Below are positions 11,951-24,084 of a DNA stretch of 64,000 nucleotides, piece by piece; the first letter of the stretch is position 1; each line of letters starts with the position of its first letter. The DNA is taken from positions 43,477,774 through 43,541,773 of the forward strand of contig NC_061868.1 of the NCBI RefSeq assembly GCF_907164915.1. The letters are read 5' to 3'. The notes beneath the pieces were generated by a model. It worked only from the letters and a program-made list of their open reading frames with translations. It was not told the origin of the DNA and ran no database searches. Origin of the DNA: Impatiens glandulifera (Eukaryota; Streptophyta; Magnoliopsida; Ericales; Balsaminaceae). The translations under genes and the position numbers were made by a program.

Positions 11951-12697
11951 TAGGGGTGTTCAACCGGTCGGTTAACCGGCCATTATGGTATCGATTTTAC
12001 CAGTTCTGGTTCTATCGGTTTTGGTCGGTTCCGGTCGGTTAACCGGGTTTAACTAAGAACCGATAATTTAATTTTTAAATTAAGTAATAAATTTTGAAAT
12101 GATTTTTTTTTAATTATTGTTTGTACTTTCCTATTATACTATTTTACATCATTTCATGTCTATATTATAATATATTATATTATTATTATAATATATTTTA
12201 TTGATATATTTAAAAATATATCATAATATATTATTTTATTATAATAATATAATATATTTTATAATTATTTTGATTTTGTTAACTTATAATTCTACTACGT
12301 TATGATATAATTATAAAAACAAATTTATATATTTTAATGAAATTATTTCAGTTTGTTTTTAATTTATTTTTATAAATTTTTTATACTAATTATAGTGCTT
12401 TTAAAAAATAATTCATTAAAAATTATAATTTAAAATTTAAAAATAAAAAAGATTTATAAATTATTAAATATTATTTATAAAATAACTAATACAAATTATA
12501 AAATATAAAAATATATAATTAAATTAGTATTGGTTTACCGGTTAAACCGTTAGAAAAATAGGTAAACCGAAAACTGAATCGTTTAACCGGTTAACCGAAA
12601 CTGCTAGAATCAGTTAACCAATAAACCGTTAAAATGAAACCGGTTAATTATCGGTTCAGTTGGATTACCAATTTTCTGATTTTTTTGCACAACCCTA
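11951..12697. mobile_element. hAT-type non-autonomous element (747 bp)
   Basis: Ends with TAGGGGTGTTC and GCACAACCCTA in inverted orientation. The flanks are 8-bp near-direct repeats GCAAAAAG (11943-11950) and GCGTAAAG (12698-12705), 6 of 8 matching. Subterminal regions are full of GGTTAACCGG-type motifs on both sides. The interior is AT-rich with no coding capacity. Confidence 0.75.
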
Positions 12698-12705
12698 GCG
12701 TAAAG

Positions 12706-13456
12706 TTAGGCTCATGGGTAACTGCATGTCGAAGAATACGTTTATTCCAACACCGCTAATCCAACAATCGAACTAAGAACTCCAGTAGCAAAATAAGTAA
12801 TATTTGTTCTTAAGTATCTCTATACAAACTTTTATAGTATATTATTTTTTTATGGAATCACTAGTTAACGTTTTGACTTTCGATTATTATCTTATTTTGA
12901 GAAAGTAGACGATGAAAGTTCGTATTGAATGTTCTCAGTTTTCAATAAATATCTAATTTTAAAAAGGAAGAAGACAAAAAGAGGGAAGCGAATTAAGACG
13001 AAGGTAAGTGTTTGAAAGAAAATCTATGTTTCTTCAACTATTTTCTCTTCACTCCCTAGATATCTAGGTTTAGGTATTTCCACCATTAGTGAAGATACAT
13101 TTTATATATATGTATCATCTTTAATGATGATGATGTTTTTGAAGATTTATGCAATCCATTAGATGTTAAATCTTAATTTACAAAAACATTATGTAACCCG
13201 TTATATATAATTTAATGGATTATTTAAGCGGCCTAAGGGTCCGTGGTTTTTACTATTGTCGAATCAGTTTTTCACGCTAAAGTTCGATATGGGGTTGTAC
13301 ATCGAGAGAGGCATAATCGAGTAAAAAGAAGTTGTTATCAAGAATGTGAGTTGATATGCTAGTTGTTCCTGAATTTTGGAGTTATGAAGAATTTATTTGT
13401 TGACAAAGCAAAAAATAATGGAAGATAAGAGGGAGATAGCTTGTAAATCAAGGTGG
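12706..13456. other. Intergenic region with no recognised gene
   Basis: No coding region or element was recognised. The last part, ending in a purine-rich AAGGTGGAG, may be the internal 3' edge of the copia remnant that follows. Confidence 0.5.
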
Positions 13457-13970
13457 AGTATTAAAAATGAATTTAAAATATTACAAACATGATATATTCA
13501 TGATACACAATCTTGATACAAGAAAATTGTATATTCAACACAAAAAAAAATATCTTTGGTGTATAATCTTGATATTATGAAATAAGATTATCACAAAAGG
13601 AAAATAGATATTTTGTTATGGAAATATGGTAAGAATATTTTGAAAGTTTTTTTGAGAATTTTGGACAAGATGTTGATATTAACTTAATTGAGATTTATTT
13701 AAATGTGTAGTCGGACACTTTAGAAAACAAATCATTGTCTTGAGAGCATCAGTTTCTTGTGAGTTGTGTGTGATTTTCATTATGAGAGAATAGTAATTGT
13801 AATACTCCTATAACAATCTATATAATAAAGTTGAGAGCATTTTGTAGTTCGAAAGTGGATGTAGGCTGGTTTTGGCTGAACCGCTATAAATCTTGTGTTT
13901 GCGGTTTTTAGTTGAATTTTTTCGTTTTCGCAATTATTCAATGTTGTTATTTTCATTATTCATCTCCCGG
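13457..13970 (+). mobile_element. Probable copia LTR remnant
   Basis: A polypurine-like CAAGGTGGAG precedes TATTAAAAATGAA. Further on come features typical of plant copia LTR ends: AATAAAGTTGAGAGCATTTT, then GAAAGTGGATGTAGGCTGG, GGCTGAACCGCTATAAATCT and TGTGTTTGCGGTTTT. A degraded GGTATC near 13966 may be the primer-binding region. No target duplication or second LTR was found, so the limits are approximate. Confidence 0.55.
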
Positions 13971-15631
13971 TATCCCAACCTTAAGTTCTTGTACAATTTC
14001 CTAAGAAGAAATGAATTCATCATACTGATCAGCTTAAGCCAGAATTTGATGATAAGTTGGATTCACTCTATCACCTGTGGACTTTGGCATTGGGTGAAAC
14101 CACTCAAATCATTTCCAGATGCGTGTGCTACAAGTTTCATTCTTTTCTGCACATAGACTTTCTGAAATATTAGATGATTCCTCAAATCCACCGGTGAAAT
14201 CTGAATATTCTCTAGTTGGAAGATCTTTGGACCTTGACCACAATCCATAGACTAAGGTAGATGAAGATAGTGTTGACATTCTTTTATGCCAAGTTATTTG
14301 ATTATCTATAGATAAATGTCAATTTCTCCACAGGATTCCCTATTACCAAATTGACTATCCTCTCGGTGAAATCTCATCTCAATTTCTCCAAAACTATTGT
14401 GAATAGAACTTGTACTCCTTTCATCTTTTTTTTATGTTATATTTAGAGTTTGTATGACATGCTTTCAATTATAATCAATGTTTTAAATCAATAACAGTCA
14501 CATTTATCTTTATCACATTTTCCTATAAAATAGTATCTTTCAAATTTACTTTTTCAATTTGGTGAGTTAAGGTACAACAAATTTATCATCTAATTTATTC
14601 ATTCATCATCAGAAACATATATAAATTCCACGAAAATTAAAAATAAAAAAAATATATTCTCTTCTCATTTATATATATAATTATATTTTTATTTTTATCA
14701 CATTTTAAATAATTAAAATACAAATATATAAAAAATAAATTTTCTTTTTTCATTTATTTATATATAATTCACTCTAATCTAATCACAATCATCGTTTATA
14801 TATATCTTAATATAATGTTTTCATCATAATTATATAACATTCTATATATAATATTAAAAATTTATATCTTTCATCACAATTAAAAATAATATTCATTTTT
14901 CTCATTTATTTCTCAATATATAATATTATATAATATAAATTTATATAATAACAAATATACTTATATATATAATTATAAATTATTTTATATTTTTATCATA
15001 TTTTAAATAAAAGAATATAATAGATAAATTTCTTTTTTCATTAAATTATATATATATATATATACAATTTTCTCAAAAAAAAAATATATACATATATATA
15101 TTAACGTTTAATTGTAGATTAATTACTAGATCTTCCACCTTATAGCAAAACTCATTATATGAAATAAAACGAGTCGGGTTAACCATTAATCAAATAAGAA
15201 GGTTACATATGAAGTGGAAGTGGAAGTCTCCCAGTGAAAATAGAATTAAATTAAAGGAGACCAAGTTCTACTTATCAAATTTATTATTTTTTCTCTAGAC
15301 GAGAAAGAAACAAATGATGAAGGATAGAATGAAGACTCCCAACTTTGCACTAACCACAGAAACTCTTCATGTTCAGACATGTTGACAACGAAGAAGAGAA
15401 CGATGATGAACGCGATGGAGACGACGATGATGACAAGGATACGGTGGAAATGTGAGTATAGTCTCTTCCAACCTTGTGTATGTCATATTTTATAATCAAT
15501 TTCTTATATATGTCGATTTCATCCATCTTTGATTCCAGATTAGAAAAGATACAGCAGTTTTAGCTGCTCATGGCGTGAGATCTTGCAGGGTAAGAAGGCC
15601 ATCAAAGATAATGGTTTATGATGGTTGATAA
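13971..15631. other. AT-rich intergenic region
   Basis: No gene supported. 14000-14400 is less AT-rich and may belong to the preceding element, but I recognise no protein in it. 14560-15120 is low-complexity AT-rich DNA. 15360-15600 contains acidic, splice-site-like sequence that I could not tie to any family. Confidence 0.5.
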
Positions 15632-16134
15632 CACGGGTGGTGAGCATATCATGGGTTGACCCAATCTCCGTCCTCGTCTAAACCCAAAATATTAGTTTTG
15701 GTAAGTTAATTTAGGTTGGATTGAGTATAGGTTGAGTTATGGTTATCCAAATTAAATAAATTTAATTTAATTATCTCTTATCAATTTAATATAAATTAGT
15801 TATCTTCCAACTCAAATATATTTTCTTCATTTTTACTATGTTGATTTTCATTTAAGTCAAATATAAAATAATTAAAAAATTTAAAACTAATTAATGATAT
15901 ATTTATTAATTATAGTCTAGTCATACAAAACTAACATATCAATATTATTTTAAAACTTTTTAATGAATTAATTTATTTATGAAAATTATCGGAGCTTACC
16001 GTATTCAAGATTTTATTTAGTATAAATGATTTAAATATTATTTAAATAATCCATATTAATCTCACCTATTATTTTTTCAGCTAATTTAGTAACGAAACTA
16101 TCAAAATAATTTCAAACAAATCAAAATTATGTTA

Positions 16135-16760
16135 AGCGGGTCAAAAAAACGTATAATAATGTAAAAAACATATTAGACGGAGCAAAAACAAATTAAACGA
16201 CCGAAAATGCTAAATATGTCATAAGTGTGTTAAATGGGCCAAAACGTGTTAAATATGTCAAAAACGTGTTAAACGTGTCAAAACGAAACGTGTCAAAACG
16301 TGTTATATAAAAAATGTGTTAAACGTGCCAAAATGTGTAAAAACTTGTCAAAACGTGTTAAACGTGTCAAAACGTAGTCAAAAACATGTTAAATATGTCA
16401 AAAAAATGTTAAACGTGCCAAAATGTGTTACACGTATTAAACATGTTAAAAACGTGTTAAACGTGCCGAAAATGTGCTAAACGTGTAAAAAATATGTCAA
16501 AAACGTATTAAACTATCAAAAACGTGTTAAACGTGTCAAAAATATATAAAATAAATTAAAACGAGTTACATACTTGTTAAAACTAAAAACGTATTAAGCG
16601 AGTCAAAACAGGACTAACAAATCAAATATTAGTTAAACGAGTTATAAACATTATGAATAAGTCAAAAACGTATTAAATTATGTAAAACGAATCAAATAAT
16701 TATTAAACGGATAAAAATGTGTTAACCGGGACAAAAACGTGTTAAATATTAAACGAGTAA
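16135..16760. repeat. Degenerate minisatellite, unit about 20 bp
   Basis: About 30 copies alternate AACGTGTTAAACGTGTCAAA-like units with many single-base and length changes. It lies wholly inside the hAT-type element 15632-16990. Confidence 0.9.
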
Positions 16761-16859
16761 AAAATGTAATAAATGTGTTCAAATTAAAATTTAATTTGAG
16801 TTACCAACTCATACTCATACCCAACTCAACTCAAACCCAATCCATATTATTAGGAACTC

Positions 16860-16928
16860 ATACCCATACCCATACCCATACCCAACTCAACTCAACTCAA
16901 CTCAACTCAACTCAACTCAACTCAACTC
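16860..16928. repeat. CCCATA hexamer run followed by CTCAA pentamer microsatellite
   Basis: About four CCCATA units, then about nine perfect CTCAA units. Confidence 0.95.
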
Positions 16929-17037
16929 GTTGAATAATGGATTGAATAATTGATTGAATATGAGTTGGGTTTACCCATTTGCAACTCTTAGTTGATAAAA
17001 TAGGAAACAGGTTGAATTGAAGAATAATGATCTCGGA

Positions 17038-17137
17038 AGCATGAAGCACTAAGGTTGAAGAACAAGATGACTATGGTAAATTGAGTAAGCATGAAGCACT
17101 AAGGTTGAAGAACAAGATGACTATGGTAAATTGAGTA
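17038..17137. repeat. Perfect 50-bp tandem duplication
   Basis: Two identical 50-bp copies, 17038-17087 and 17088-17137, each containing GCATGAAGCACTAAGG. Identity suggests a recent event. A second short duplication (CCTAAACTACCC plus AAAGGGTT) lies at about 17462-17560. Confidence 0.95.
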
Positions 17138-17781
17138 ATAAGGCACTGCGAGTTAGTAGAGTATACTCTGATTTGGGGGCGTAAGAAGTAGGAAAACTTC
17201 TAGTTTGAGATCTAGTTTGAGATTTGGAAGCGCGAGATTTCTTGGTCGTGATTTACAGTTCAGGAGAAACAAATCTATTGTTGAGAATTGAATGAAGGAA
17301 TGAATCCTGAAATCTTTAAAGATTCATTTTTACCTTACTTACCACTTTTGTGCTCCTTTAGGAATGGAGAAAGCTTGATCATGTAATGTAAGAAACCCCT
17401 CTTGCTTGCATTTTTAAATTTGTTTCATCTTTTTGAACGGCTCTCGAACAAGATTCTTACCACCTAAACTACCCAAAAGGGTTAACATATAAAGGGACAT
17501 TTACCTGAGAGAGAAACCCCAAGTTCCTAAACTACCCTAAAGGGTTATAACATATAAAGATGTGAAGTCACCCGATTCGAACTATATATTAAACAACAGA
17601 GATTTGATATAAAACAGAGAAAAAGTGTCTGTAGACTGTACTTAACAAGCTCAATATCTTAAACATGACTAGTTTAATGAACATCAATAGAATTGAATTG
17701 AATACCTTACAAGATGCAAATATGAGATTCCAATATGAATTAAGGAAATAAGAAGAAGATGGATCTGTCATAATAATACAA

Positions 17782-19383
17782 TCAAGGCTGATGGCCAAGA
17801 AGTGAAGGTCTGTAGAAAACGTGGCTCTGTGCTATGTCGATTCGTTCTCGTGGATCGTTCAATGTTTGGTCCCTAAGAGCTTGAAGGATTGCATCCAACG
17901 AAACCTCCCTGAAGATTAATATAATTATTTACTTGTTTAATTCATACATAAATTAAACTATAAACACACACAGTTAAACGTACCTTGAGATTAGTATCTT
18001 GTATAGCGTCTTCAAGATTGGACAAAGCTGAACCGGGGCAACCGGTTTCTTCTCTTCTGGATGTGGTACGCTTAACTGCGGCTGGCTGAGCAGCTCGTAA
18101 AATGCTTTCACAGCAGAAACTCCCTAAGAATATAAAAATATCTTAAAGCTTGAAAACTCTTTTTCACTTTTAGGAAATTAAATAACATTTCGACAAGAAG
18201 TACCTGAATCATTCCCTTCCCTTTGATGCTATCACCCATTTCAAGGCTTAATTCTCCTTTGGCCAACTTCAATCCATACCAAGCATTACGACCTTTCAGC
18301 AAAGTAACATAGGTATCCGCCAATAGAGGTCCAGCAAGCTTCTCTGGTTCTTCCGACAAGAGATGGGTGATGAATATCATCTCTGAAGTACAATGAGCGA
18401 AATATACTGATTTGCTGGTTGCACTCTCGTTTGTCAGAGCTGCAACCATACCTGAGTAGTAATAATAATCCAGGTCCAAGATAGAAACCATATTAGAATT
18501 CTATACCTTTTCAGGTTCTGAATTGGGATTTAATATTTTTTCATTTCAAACGGCTAAAAAGAGAAACCAACTGTGTATGAACACTTGATATGAACCCAAC
18601 TTACCAGCTCCAATTGCATAGACATTCTTTAATCCACCCATAACTTCATGGGTGATAAGGTCACCATTATCCCACACAATGAAATGGGGTTGCCTAAGGA
18701 ATTTCGCAAGAGGCTTCCTCCATTTTTCAGCTCCGCAAATTCTAGCATTGGCGTATTCCTTGTTATAAATCTCAGATGCAATATTTGGACCGCCAAGGTA
18801 TAAGATGTTCTCCATCGGAACACCCGCTGCAAATTCATTCAATGCTCACGATTAATAAGTGTCAAATGAAAACAACATTACTAATAACTGAAATTATTTC
18901 CTGTTGGAAATTGAGTCATCAGGATTCAAAAATAAATCTTTCATATACATGTGAAATGGCTCTTGCACAAGTAGTTCTCAGCAGCTAGCAGCATTAATAA
19001 GATATTCTAATGACCTAGAAACATAATTTCATTTTCATCTAACACCATTTACAGGAGTAACTTTTTTGTTCTAAATTGGAATCCTAATGCATAAGATACA
19101 TTCCAAACACAAAATCCAAACTACTAATATGAATTTCTTGTTGTTCTTTAATGGGAGAAACATGAAGTAAGATCTCGAAGAGTGGTAAATGATAATAGAT
19201 ATGATCTTACTTGCTCGATTTATCATTTGAGTTGGTGTTATTATACGAGGTTCAGGTTTCACTTCAGCCTCCACACCTTTAGCCAAAGAAATAATGACCG
19301 GCATAGTAATTCTTTCTTTCCAATATCTTCCAATTTCCGCAAACACTTCATATGTTTCAGTCGATGGCAATCCATTTATGACG

Positions 19384-19424
<41 letters not shown>

Positions 19425-19880
19425 CTTCATCGGGCTTAACGGAGTATCAATCATATTCAAACAAAAACCATCTTTCAATATCTCATCTGCATGAAGGATA
19501 CGATCACCTAATCTCCCCTCAACGTATTTCAAGTAAGCACATCGTCTAATCAGCCTCCTTAAGACATCCTCTCTTGAATTAATCACCTCAAATAAGTGTT
19601 CCGCCGTGGCTCTATCAACAGATCGGCCAGGTCTTCTCCATATCCTGATTAAAACTTTATCTCTAAAACCTCCATAGCTATCTTGCAACATAGCTGCAAA
19701 TACACTACCCCAAGCACCAGCTCCAACTCCAACTATCCTTAATGGATCTCCATCAGCTTTACCAAGAAGGGCACGAAACTCGTCAAGCTTCTCCTCAAAA
19801 GATCCATTCAGATTTTGAATTGATCCGTTTGAGTAAGTAGTACTAGTAGTATTGGCAATCTCACCACTACTCTCAACCAT
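17782..19880 (-). CDS. GPDHC1: Cytosolic NAD-dependent glycerol-3-phosphate dehydrogenase
   Basis: Five exons on the minus strand: 19880-19211, 18826-18605, 18451-18204, 18123-17984 and 17908-17782, giving 468 residues, close to the usual plant cytosolic form. It interconverts dihydroxyacetone phosphate and glycerol 3-phosphate with NADH/NAD, linking glycolysis to glycerolipid supply and redox balance. The dinucleotide-binding GVGAGAWG is at residues 51-58, NGLPSTET follows, then the SLAKGVE loop. The catalytic-lysine segment [12 protein letters not shown] spans the exon 2-3 junction, followed by TNESATSKS and [14 protein letters not shown]. No transit peptide is apparent; the N-terminus is Ser/Thr/Asn-rich. 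The start ATG at 19880 is the first in frame. Confidence 0.94.
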
Positions 19881-20446
19881 CTTTACTTTTTTTTCCCTAA
19901 TCGGAGTAAACTTGAGCTAAGAAGATGAAATTCAAAGCAGAAATCACAAAATAATTCAATATCTAACCAGAGAAGAGCTAAAGATAGGGTTTTTATATGG
20001 TTTTCCCTCAATCAGACTCCAAAAACCCTACGAAATTGTTGTTCACATACAATTCTACAACATTCAGCTTAAAAAGAAGATGAAGAAGAAGGAAAGTCTG
20101 ACTTGAAGTTCGTCGTCGGTAAGCTACAATCTACCGAACAAGTCAGCATTGAACAGAAATGGAAGCAAAGACAGTTGTCGCCTACCGACGATTGGCGGTG
20201 GGAGCCAGCCGCTGAAGGATCGTGGAAACAGAACGCGCGTTAGAGAGAAGAAGATCAAATGGTAACTGTTTCCCAACATTTTTTTATCTGTTTTAGTTTA
20301 CTGTGGTAATAACATAAGAAATAACTTAACTACGGTTAGATCCGTGTTTATTTAAATCAATTTTAAATTAATTATTTTTATGAATTATTATTTAAATTAT
20401 AATATGTTTTTTTATTTAGTAAAAAAAATAATTTTATCATTTCTTG
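19881..20446. other. 5' region of the GPDH gene
   Basis: The likely minus-strand promoter and 5' UTR of the dehydrogenase. The less AT-rich part (about 20080-20260) fits a 5' UTR. No further gene is seen. Confidence 0.5.
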
Positions 20447-20919
20447 AGGGATGGCAATTTGAAACCGCCCCGTGAAAACCGAACCGAATTGTCCCGTTTG
20501 GGACGGTTTTTCCCCGAAACCGAACGAGGATGGGGCGGGGATGGTATTTGTGTCCCCCGACCCGCCCCGATTTCATCCCGTTTTCACCTCGATTCTGCCC
20601 CGAATACCATAAACATAATTAAATATATTAAATTATCAATATATTTATTTATTTACTATATTTTATAAGAGTATTAAAATTATTTCTTTATAATAATTTA
20701 CAATTTTAATATATTATAATATATATTATATTAAAAAATCGGTCTATATAATTTTATTGTATAATATTTATTTATTTTAAATAAAAATTATTAACGGTGC
20801 CCCGCGGGATTCCCCGAAACCGAAAAAAACCGAACGGGGCGGGGATGGTATTAAAAAATTCCCCGAAATTAAAACGGGACGGGGATGGCAATTGCATTCC
20901 CCGCCCCATTGCCATCCCT
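20447..20919. mobile_element. hAT-type MITE with GC-rich ends (473 bp)
   Basis: Ends AGGGATGGCAAT and ATTGCCATCCCT are a perfect 12-bp inverted repeat. The flanks are an 8-bp near-duplication ATTTCTTG (20439-20446) and CTTTCTTG (20920-20927), 7 of 8 matching. Subterminal blocks are rich in CCCCGAAACCGAA and GGGGCGGGGATGG motifs, in contrast to an AT-rich centre. Confidence 0.88.
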
Positions 20920-20927
20920 CTTTCTTG

Positions 20928-21573
20928 GGGTGATTCGTCGATCAGTTTCTAAGACGATGTTTTGTGTAGAAGTCATGCCTGGTCATTTTCAATCCTTGTT
21001 TCGGCCCCAATTTGTAAAATTCTTAGATTAAGATCATATTCGATAAACATTCAAATATTTCGCGATTAAAATCAGATAATTGAGAAACTTAATATGTAAT
21101 CATAAATTGAAAAGATTATGTACCCTTGAGTAAGGCTAATTAGGCAACCGTCTAGAACACCCAACCCACACGGGCACCTAAAATCAGACCAATTAAAAAA
21201 ATTATATCATCAACAATGGTTGATTCCGAAGTTTGTATATATATTAATTTACTATTTAATCAACTAAACTATTTATTTTTGTTAAAAAATAATATAAATT
21301 TATTATATTTAATTAATAAAACACAAAATATTACTACTAAACGAAATATAAGAATATTGCGGTGATTCCTTATTCGCATTATATCTTACGTTGGTAATAT
21401 ATGGATTTTTTTAAGATTTGTTATTGTTATACATTATTTGCGTAGATGGTCTCATATGACTTTTTATGAGAAAAGTTATGAGATTTTAAATTCCCTACAA
21501 AAAAATTTATTTTTTTATGGAGTATCATTCATGGAGGATCTTGACGGATGATAAATGAATGAAAAAGTTGTGC
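20928..21573. other. AT-rich intergenic region
   Basis: No gene, RNA or clear element recognised. Confidence 0.5.
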
Positions 21574-21581
21574 ATTATGAT

Positions 21582-21884
21582 CAGAGTCAGCCCCGAGTTT
21601 TGGATTGCCCCAGCCCCCGATAGAAAAAAAAAGTCTATATATTTTTGTTGCACTAGGTCTAGTTTAAAAAATTTATATAAGAAAAATTGTTTTTGATGGG
21701 ATTTGAACCCATATATCATATAAAATTCTAAATTTTTATCCTTAACCATTAAGCTAGACCATTTAATGTTTAAAATTATAATATATTTAACTAAATACCT
21801 TAATATTTTTAACAAGTGGGCTGCCCTGTGGAGTGGGCTGCCCTAGCCCGAGGGCTTACCGGGCTTACTCCAGGGTCGGCCCTG
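21582..21884 (-). mobile_element. hAT-type MITE carrying a tRNA-like Pol III promoter
   Basis: Flanked by a perfect 8-bp duplication ATTATGAT (21574-21581 and 21885-21892). Ends are CAGAGTCAGCCCC and AGGGTCGGCCCTG in imperfect inverted orientation. On the minus strand it holds an A-box-like TAGCTTAATGGTTAAGG (21740-21756) and a perfect B-box GGTTCAAATCC (21699-21709), spaced about as in a tRNA gene with a longer variable arm. The cloverleaf is not complete, so it is not called a tRNA gene. Confidence 0.82.
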
Positions 21885-22229
21885 ATTATGATTAGTCGTG
21901 TTGTAGAATATGTTACGAAGAGGTGGAGAGCATCTCACTTGCTTTCACATTGCAAAAGAGTGACTGCGATTTGGAATTTATTTTGAATATGATTGACATT
22001 GAGTGAGTGATGTCTCAGTCAATCGTCAGTTGTTGGGATGTTTGGATAGAAACTGTGAGTTTGATTGGATTGAGTCGATGGGTTTCTATCTCAATACTAT
22101 TTGGCTAAAAAAAATCGTAAGACTTTTATTGATCACGATTGAATGATTCGTTTACTCCACAACATTAATATTATGACGATAGAAGATCTCTTTTCGAAAA
22201 TCGGTGAATGCGTCGATGAACTTATTGAT

Positions 22230-22750
22230 CTTTTTGAGTATATCTCCGAGCTTTTGAGTATATCTCCGAGCTTGTTAACATTAAATTTAATATTATGTTT
22301 GGTTTTAATGAACATTTTTAATTTATATTTTTTATTATTACTCTCAAATAGTTAATTTGTTTGTATTGTTTGTATTTTGAGTATGTTGCTACCGTCTGAA
22401 ATTTCGTATTTTGTATTGTTTTTTTCATTATAAAATTATGATTAAACGATTATATTTATATCAATCTATATTAATCTTTTTTTAAAAAAATATATAGTTT
22501 TTATCATGATTTAGATTAAATTACTTTTTTTAATTATAATTTAAATTGTACTTTTAAATTGTGATTTGGAAAAATATAATAAATTTAGTTTTTTAATCAT
22601 CTGATAATAACTAAACTCGTAGCTCTTGGATTTAATTTGTTACCTTAATGTTTTATAATTAAATTTGATTTGAAAAATGAATCATTAGCTCTTGGATTTA
22701 ATTTGTTACCTTAATGTTTTATTATTAAATTTGATTTGAAAAATGAATAT
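22230..22750. repeat. Short local tandem duplications
   Basis: A 20-bp unit (GAGTATATCTCCGAGCTT) occurs twice at 22236-22274. A 66-bp unit starting TAGCTCTTGGATTTAATTTG occurs twice from 22620 and 22686. The rest is AT-rich without genes. Confidence 0.9.
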
Positions 22751-24076
22751 TTGAACGATAATTTTGGTAAATATTAGTGTATTTTTTTTATCTTATAGTT
22801 TATATAGTTCCGCCGTTAGGGTCTCGTTTGAGGAATGGTTAATGGGGTTTTGTTTGGATTTTTTCAAAAAAAAAATAGATTAATACTTATTCTGTCCTAA
22901 ATCAGCTTATTTGGTTTATTTTTTTACTAAAATAACAAAAAAAAATCGATATGAAATATGGCTAAATTTATTTGGGTACAATGAGTTTTTGGATATTTAA
23001 GTTTCTATCGTTGTTAAAAATTACAAAACGTGTCATTAGATAAAAAGTACTAGATAAAGTTTAATAATTTAAAATGTAGAAAAATTGGTAAAAAATAAAA
23101 TGATATTTTAAATAAAAAATAAAATGGTCGAAAAGATTGAAACGATGGAAATAATAAAAGAGAAAAACCAAATTTAATAAAAAATATATATATTGGATAG
23201 TATTTGTATATAGATAATTGATAATAATTGGAATAGCCGAATTTAAGAATTAATACAAAAATAAAATACAATTTCTAGATATCTAAACATATGGTATGAA
23301 ATATTTTTAAATAGATAAAATATTATTGAAACATTATCCATTTTATTATTAGAAGAAAATTATTTTAGCTGTTTTTAAAAATAGTATGTTTTTTTTATTA
23401 ATGACACAAATATATGGTATATCTTCTACAAAATAATTATATTTTTTATTGTTCAAATTCAAAAATATTAAGATTATCTTATAATTAGGGTGTGGATTTA
23501 TAAAATATTGTTGTATCTATTTATTATACAAAATACATATCAAAATTTCATTTTAATTTGTTTCCAAGTAAATGATCATGTGTATAATCTCAACTTAAAC
23601 AAATATGAGGTAACATTATTGCTTTTTAAATATGAGTATAATTTAATATATGTAGCTATTTATACTAGCTAATTTCATTTATTAGCCTCATAATGTTTGA
23701 TGGTGCATTGGAATAAGAGATCATGCTTAAGTAATATTTGAGGACATAAATGTTATCAGCATGTTTTGATACTCAATTTTTGTACACCTTAACACTCTTC
23801 ACTTAACCTTTATGTTTCTTAATTTAATACGATAGTTTTAATAAGAATAAAAAATAAAATCTTACTATTAAAAAAATATTTAATTCAAGTATTTTTTTTG
23901 TTACTAAATAACTCATATAACAGTCCATTTTAACTAAAAATGTGCAAAAGAGTAGAAATAGTAACATAAAATAGTTAATTTGGTATAGAATTTTTTTTAA
24001 TTAATATTTTTCAATCAAAATACAGAAAATAACACTTATACCGAATCATACCAATCTTTATAATAAATAATCTTAT
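22751..24076. other. AT-rich intergenic region
   Basis: No coding region is supported. Frames here are short, AT-driven and lack any recognisable motif. Confidence 0.5.
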
Positions 24077-24084
24077 CAACTAAA

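Larger units (their letters stand above)
15632..16990. mobile_element. hAT-type element with internal minisatellite (1359 bp)
   Basis: Flanked by a perfect 8-bp duplication GTTGATAA (15624-15631 and 16991-16998). The ends carry related, weakly inverted motifs: ATGGGTTGACCCAA near the left end and, inverted, AAATGGGTAAACCCAACTC near the right. The interior holds a long degenerate minisatellite, then short CCCATA and CTCAA arrays. No transposase frame was seen, so it is non-autonomous. Confidence 0.72.

Noticed and set aside
13893..14248. Frames on both strands within 13893-14248
   Set aside because: No family recognised on either strand; likely part of the copia remnant or random.
15360..15600. 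Acidic stretch plus a DTAVLAAHGVRSC-like peptide with splice-like borders
   Set aside because: Considered a ribosomal protein uS11-type fragment, but the match is too short and no adjoining exons were found.
16135..16760. CRISPR-like array
   Set aside because: Units are degenerate and contiguous without unique spacers, and the genome is a plant; it is a minisatellite.
21697..21756. tRNA gene on the minus strand
   Set aside because: A- and B-boxes are present but acceptor and anticodon stems do not pair convincingly; treated as a tRNA-like module in a MITE.
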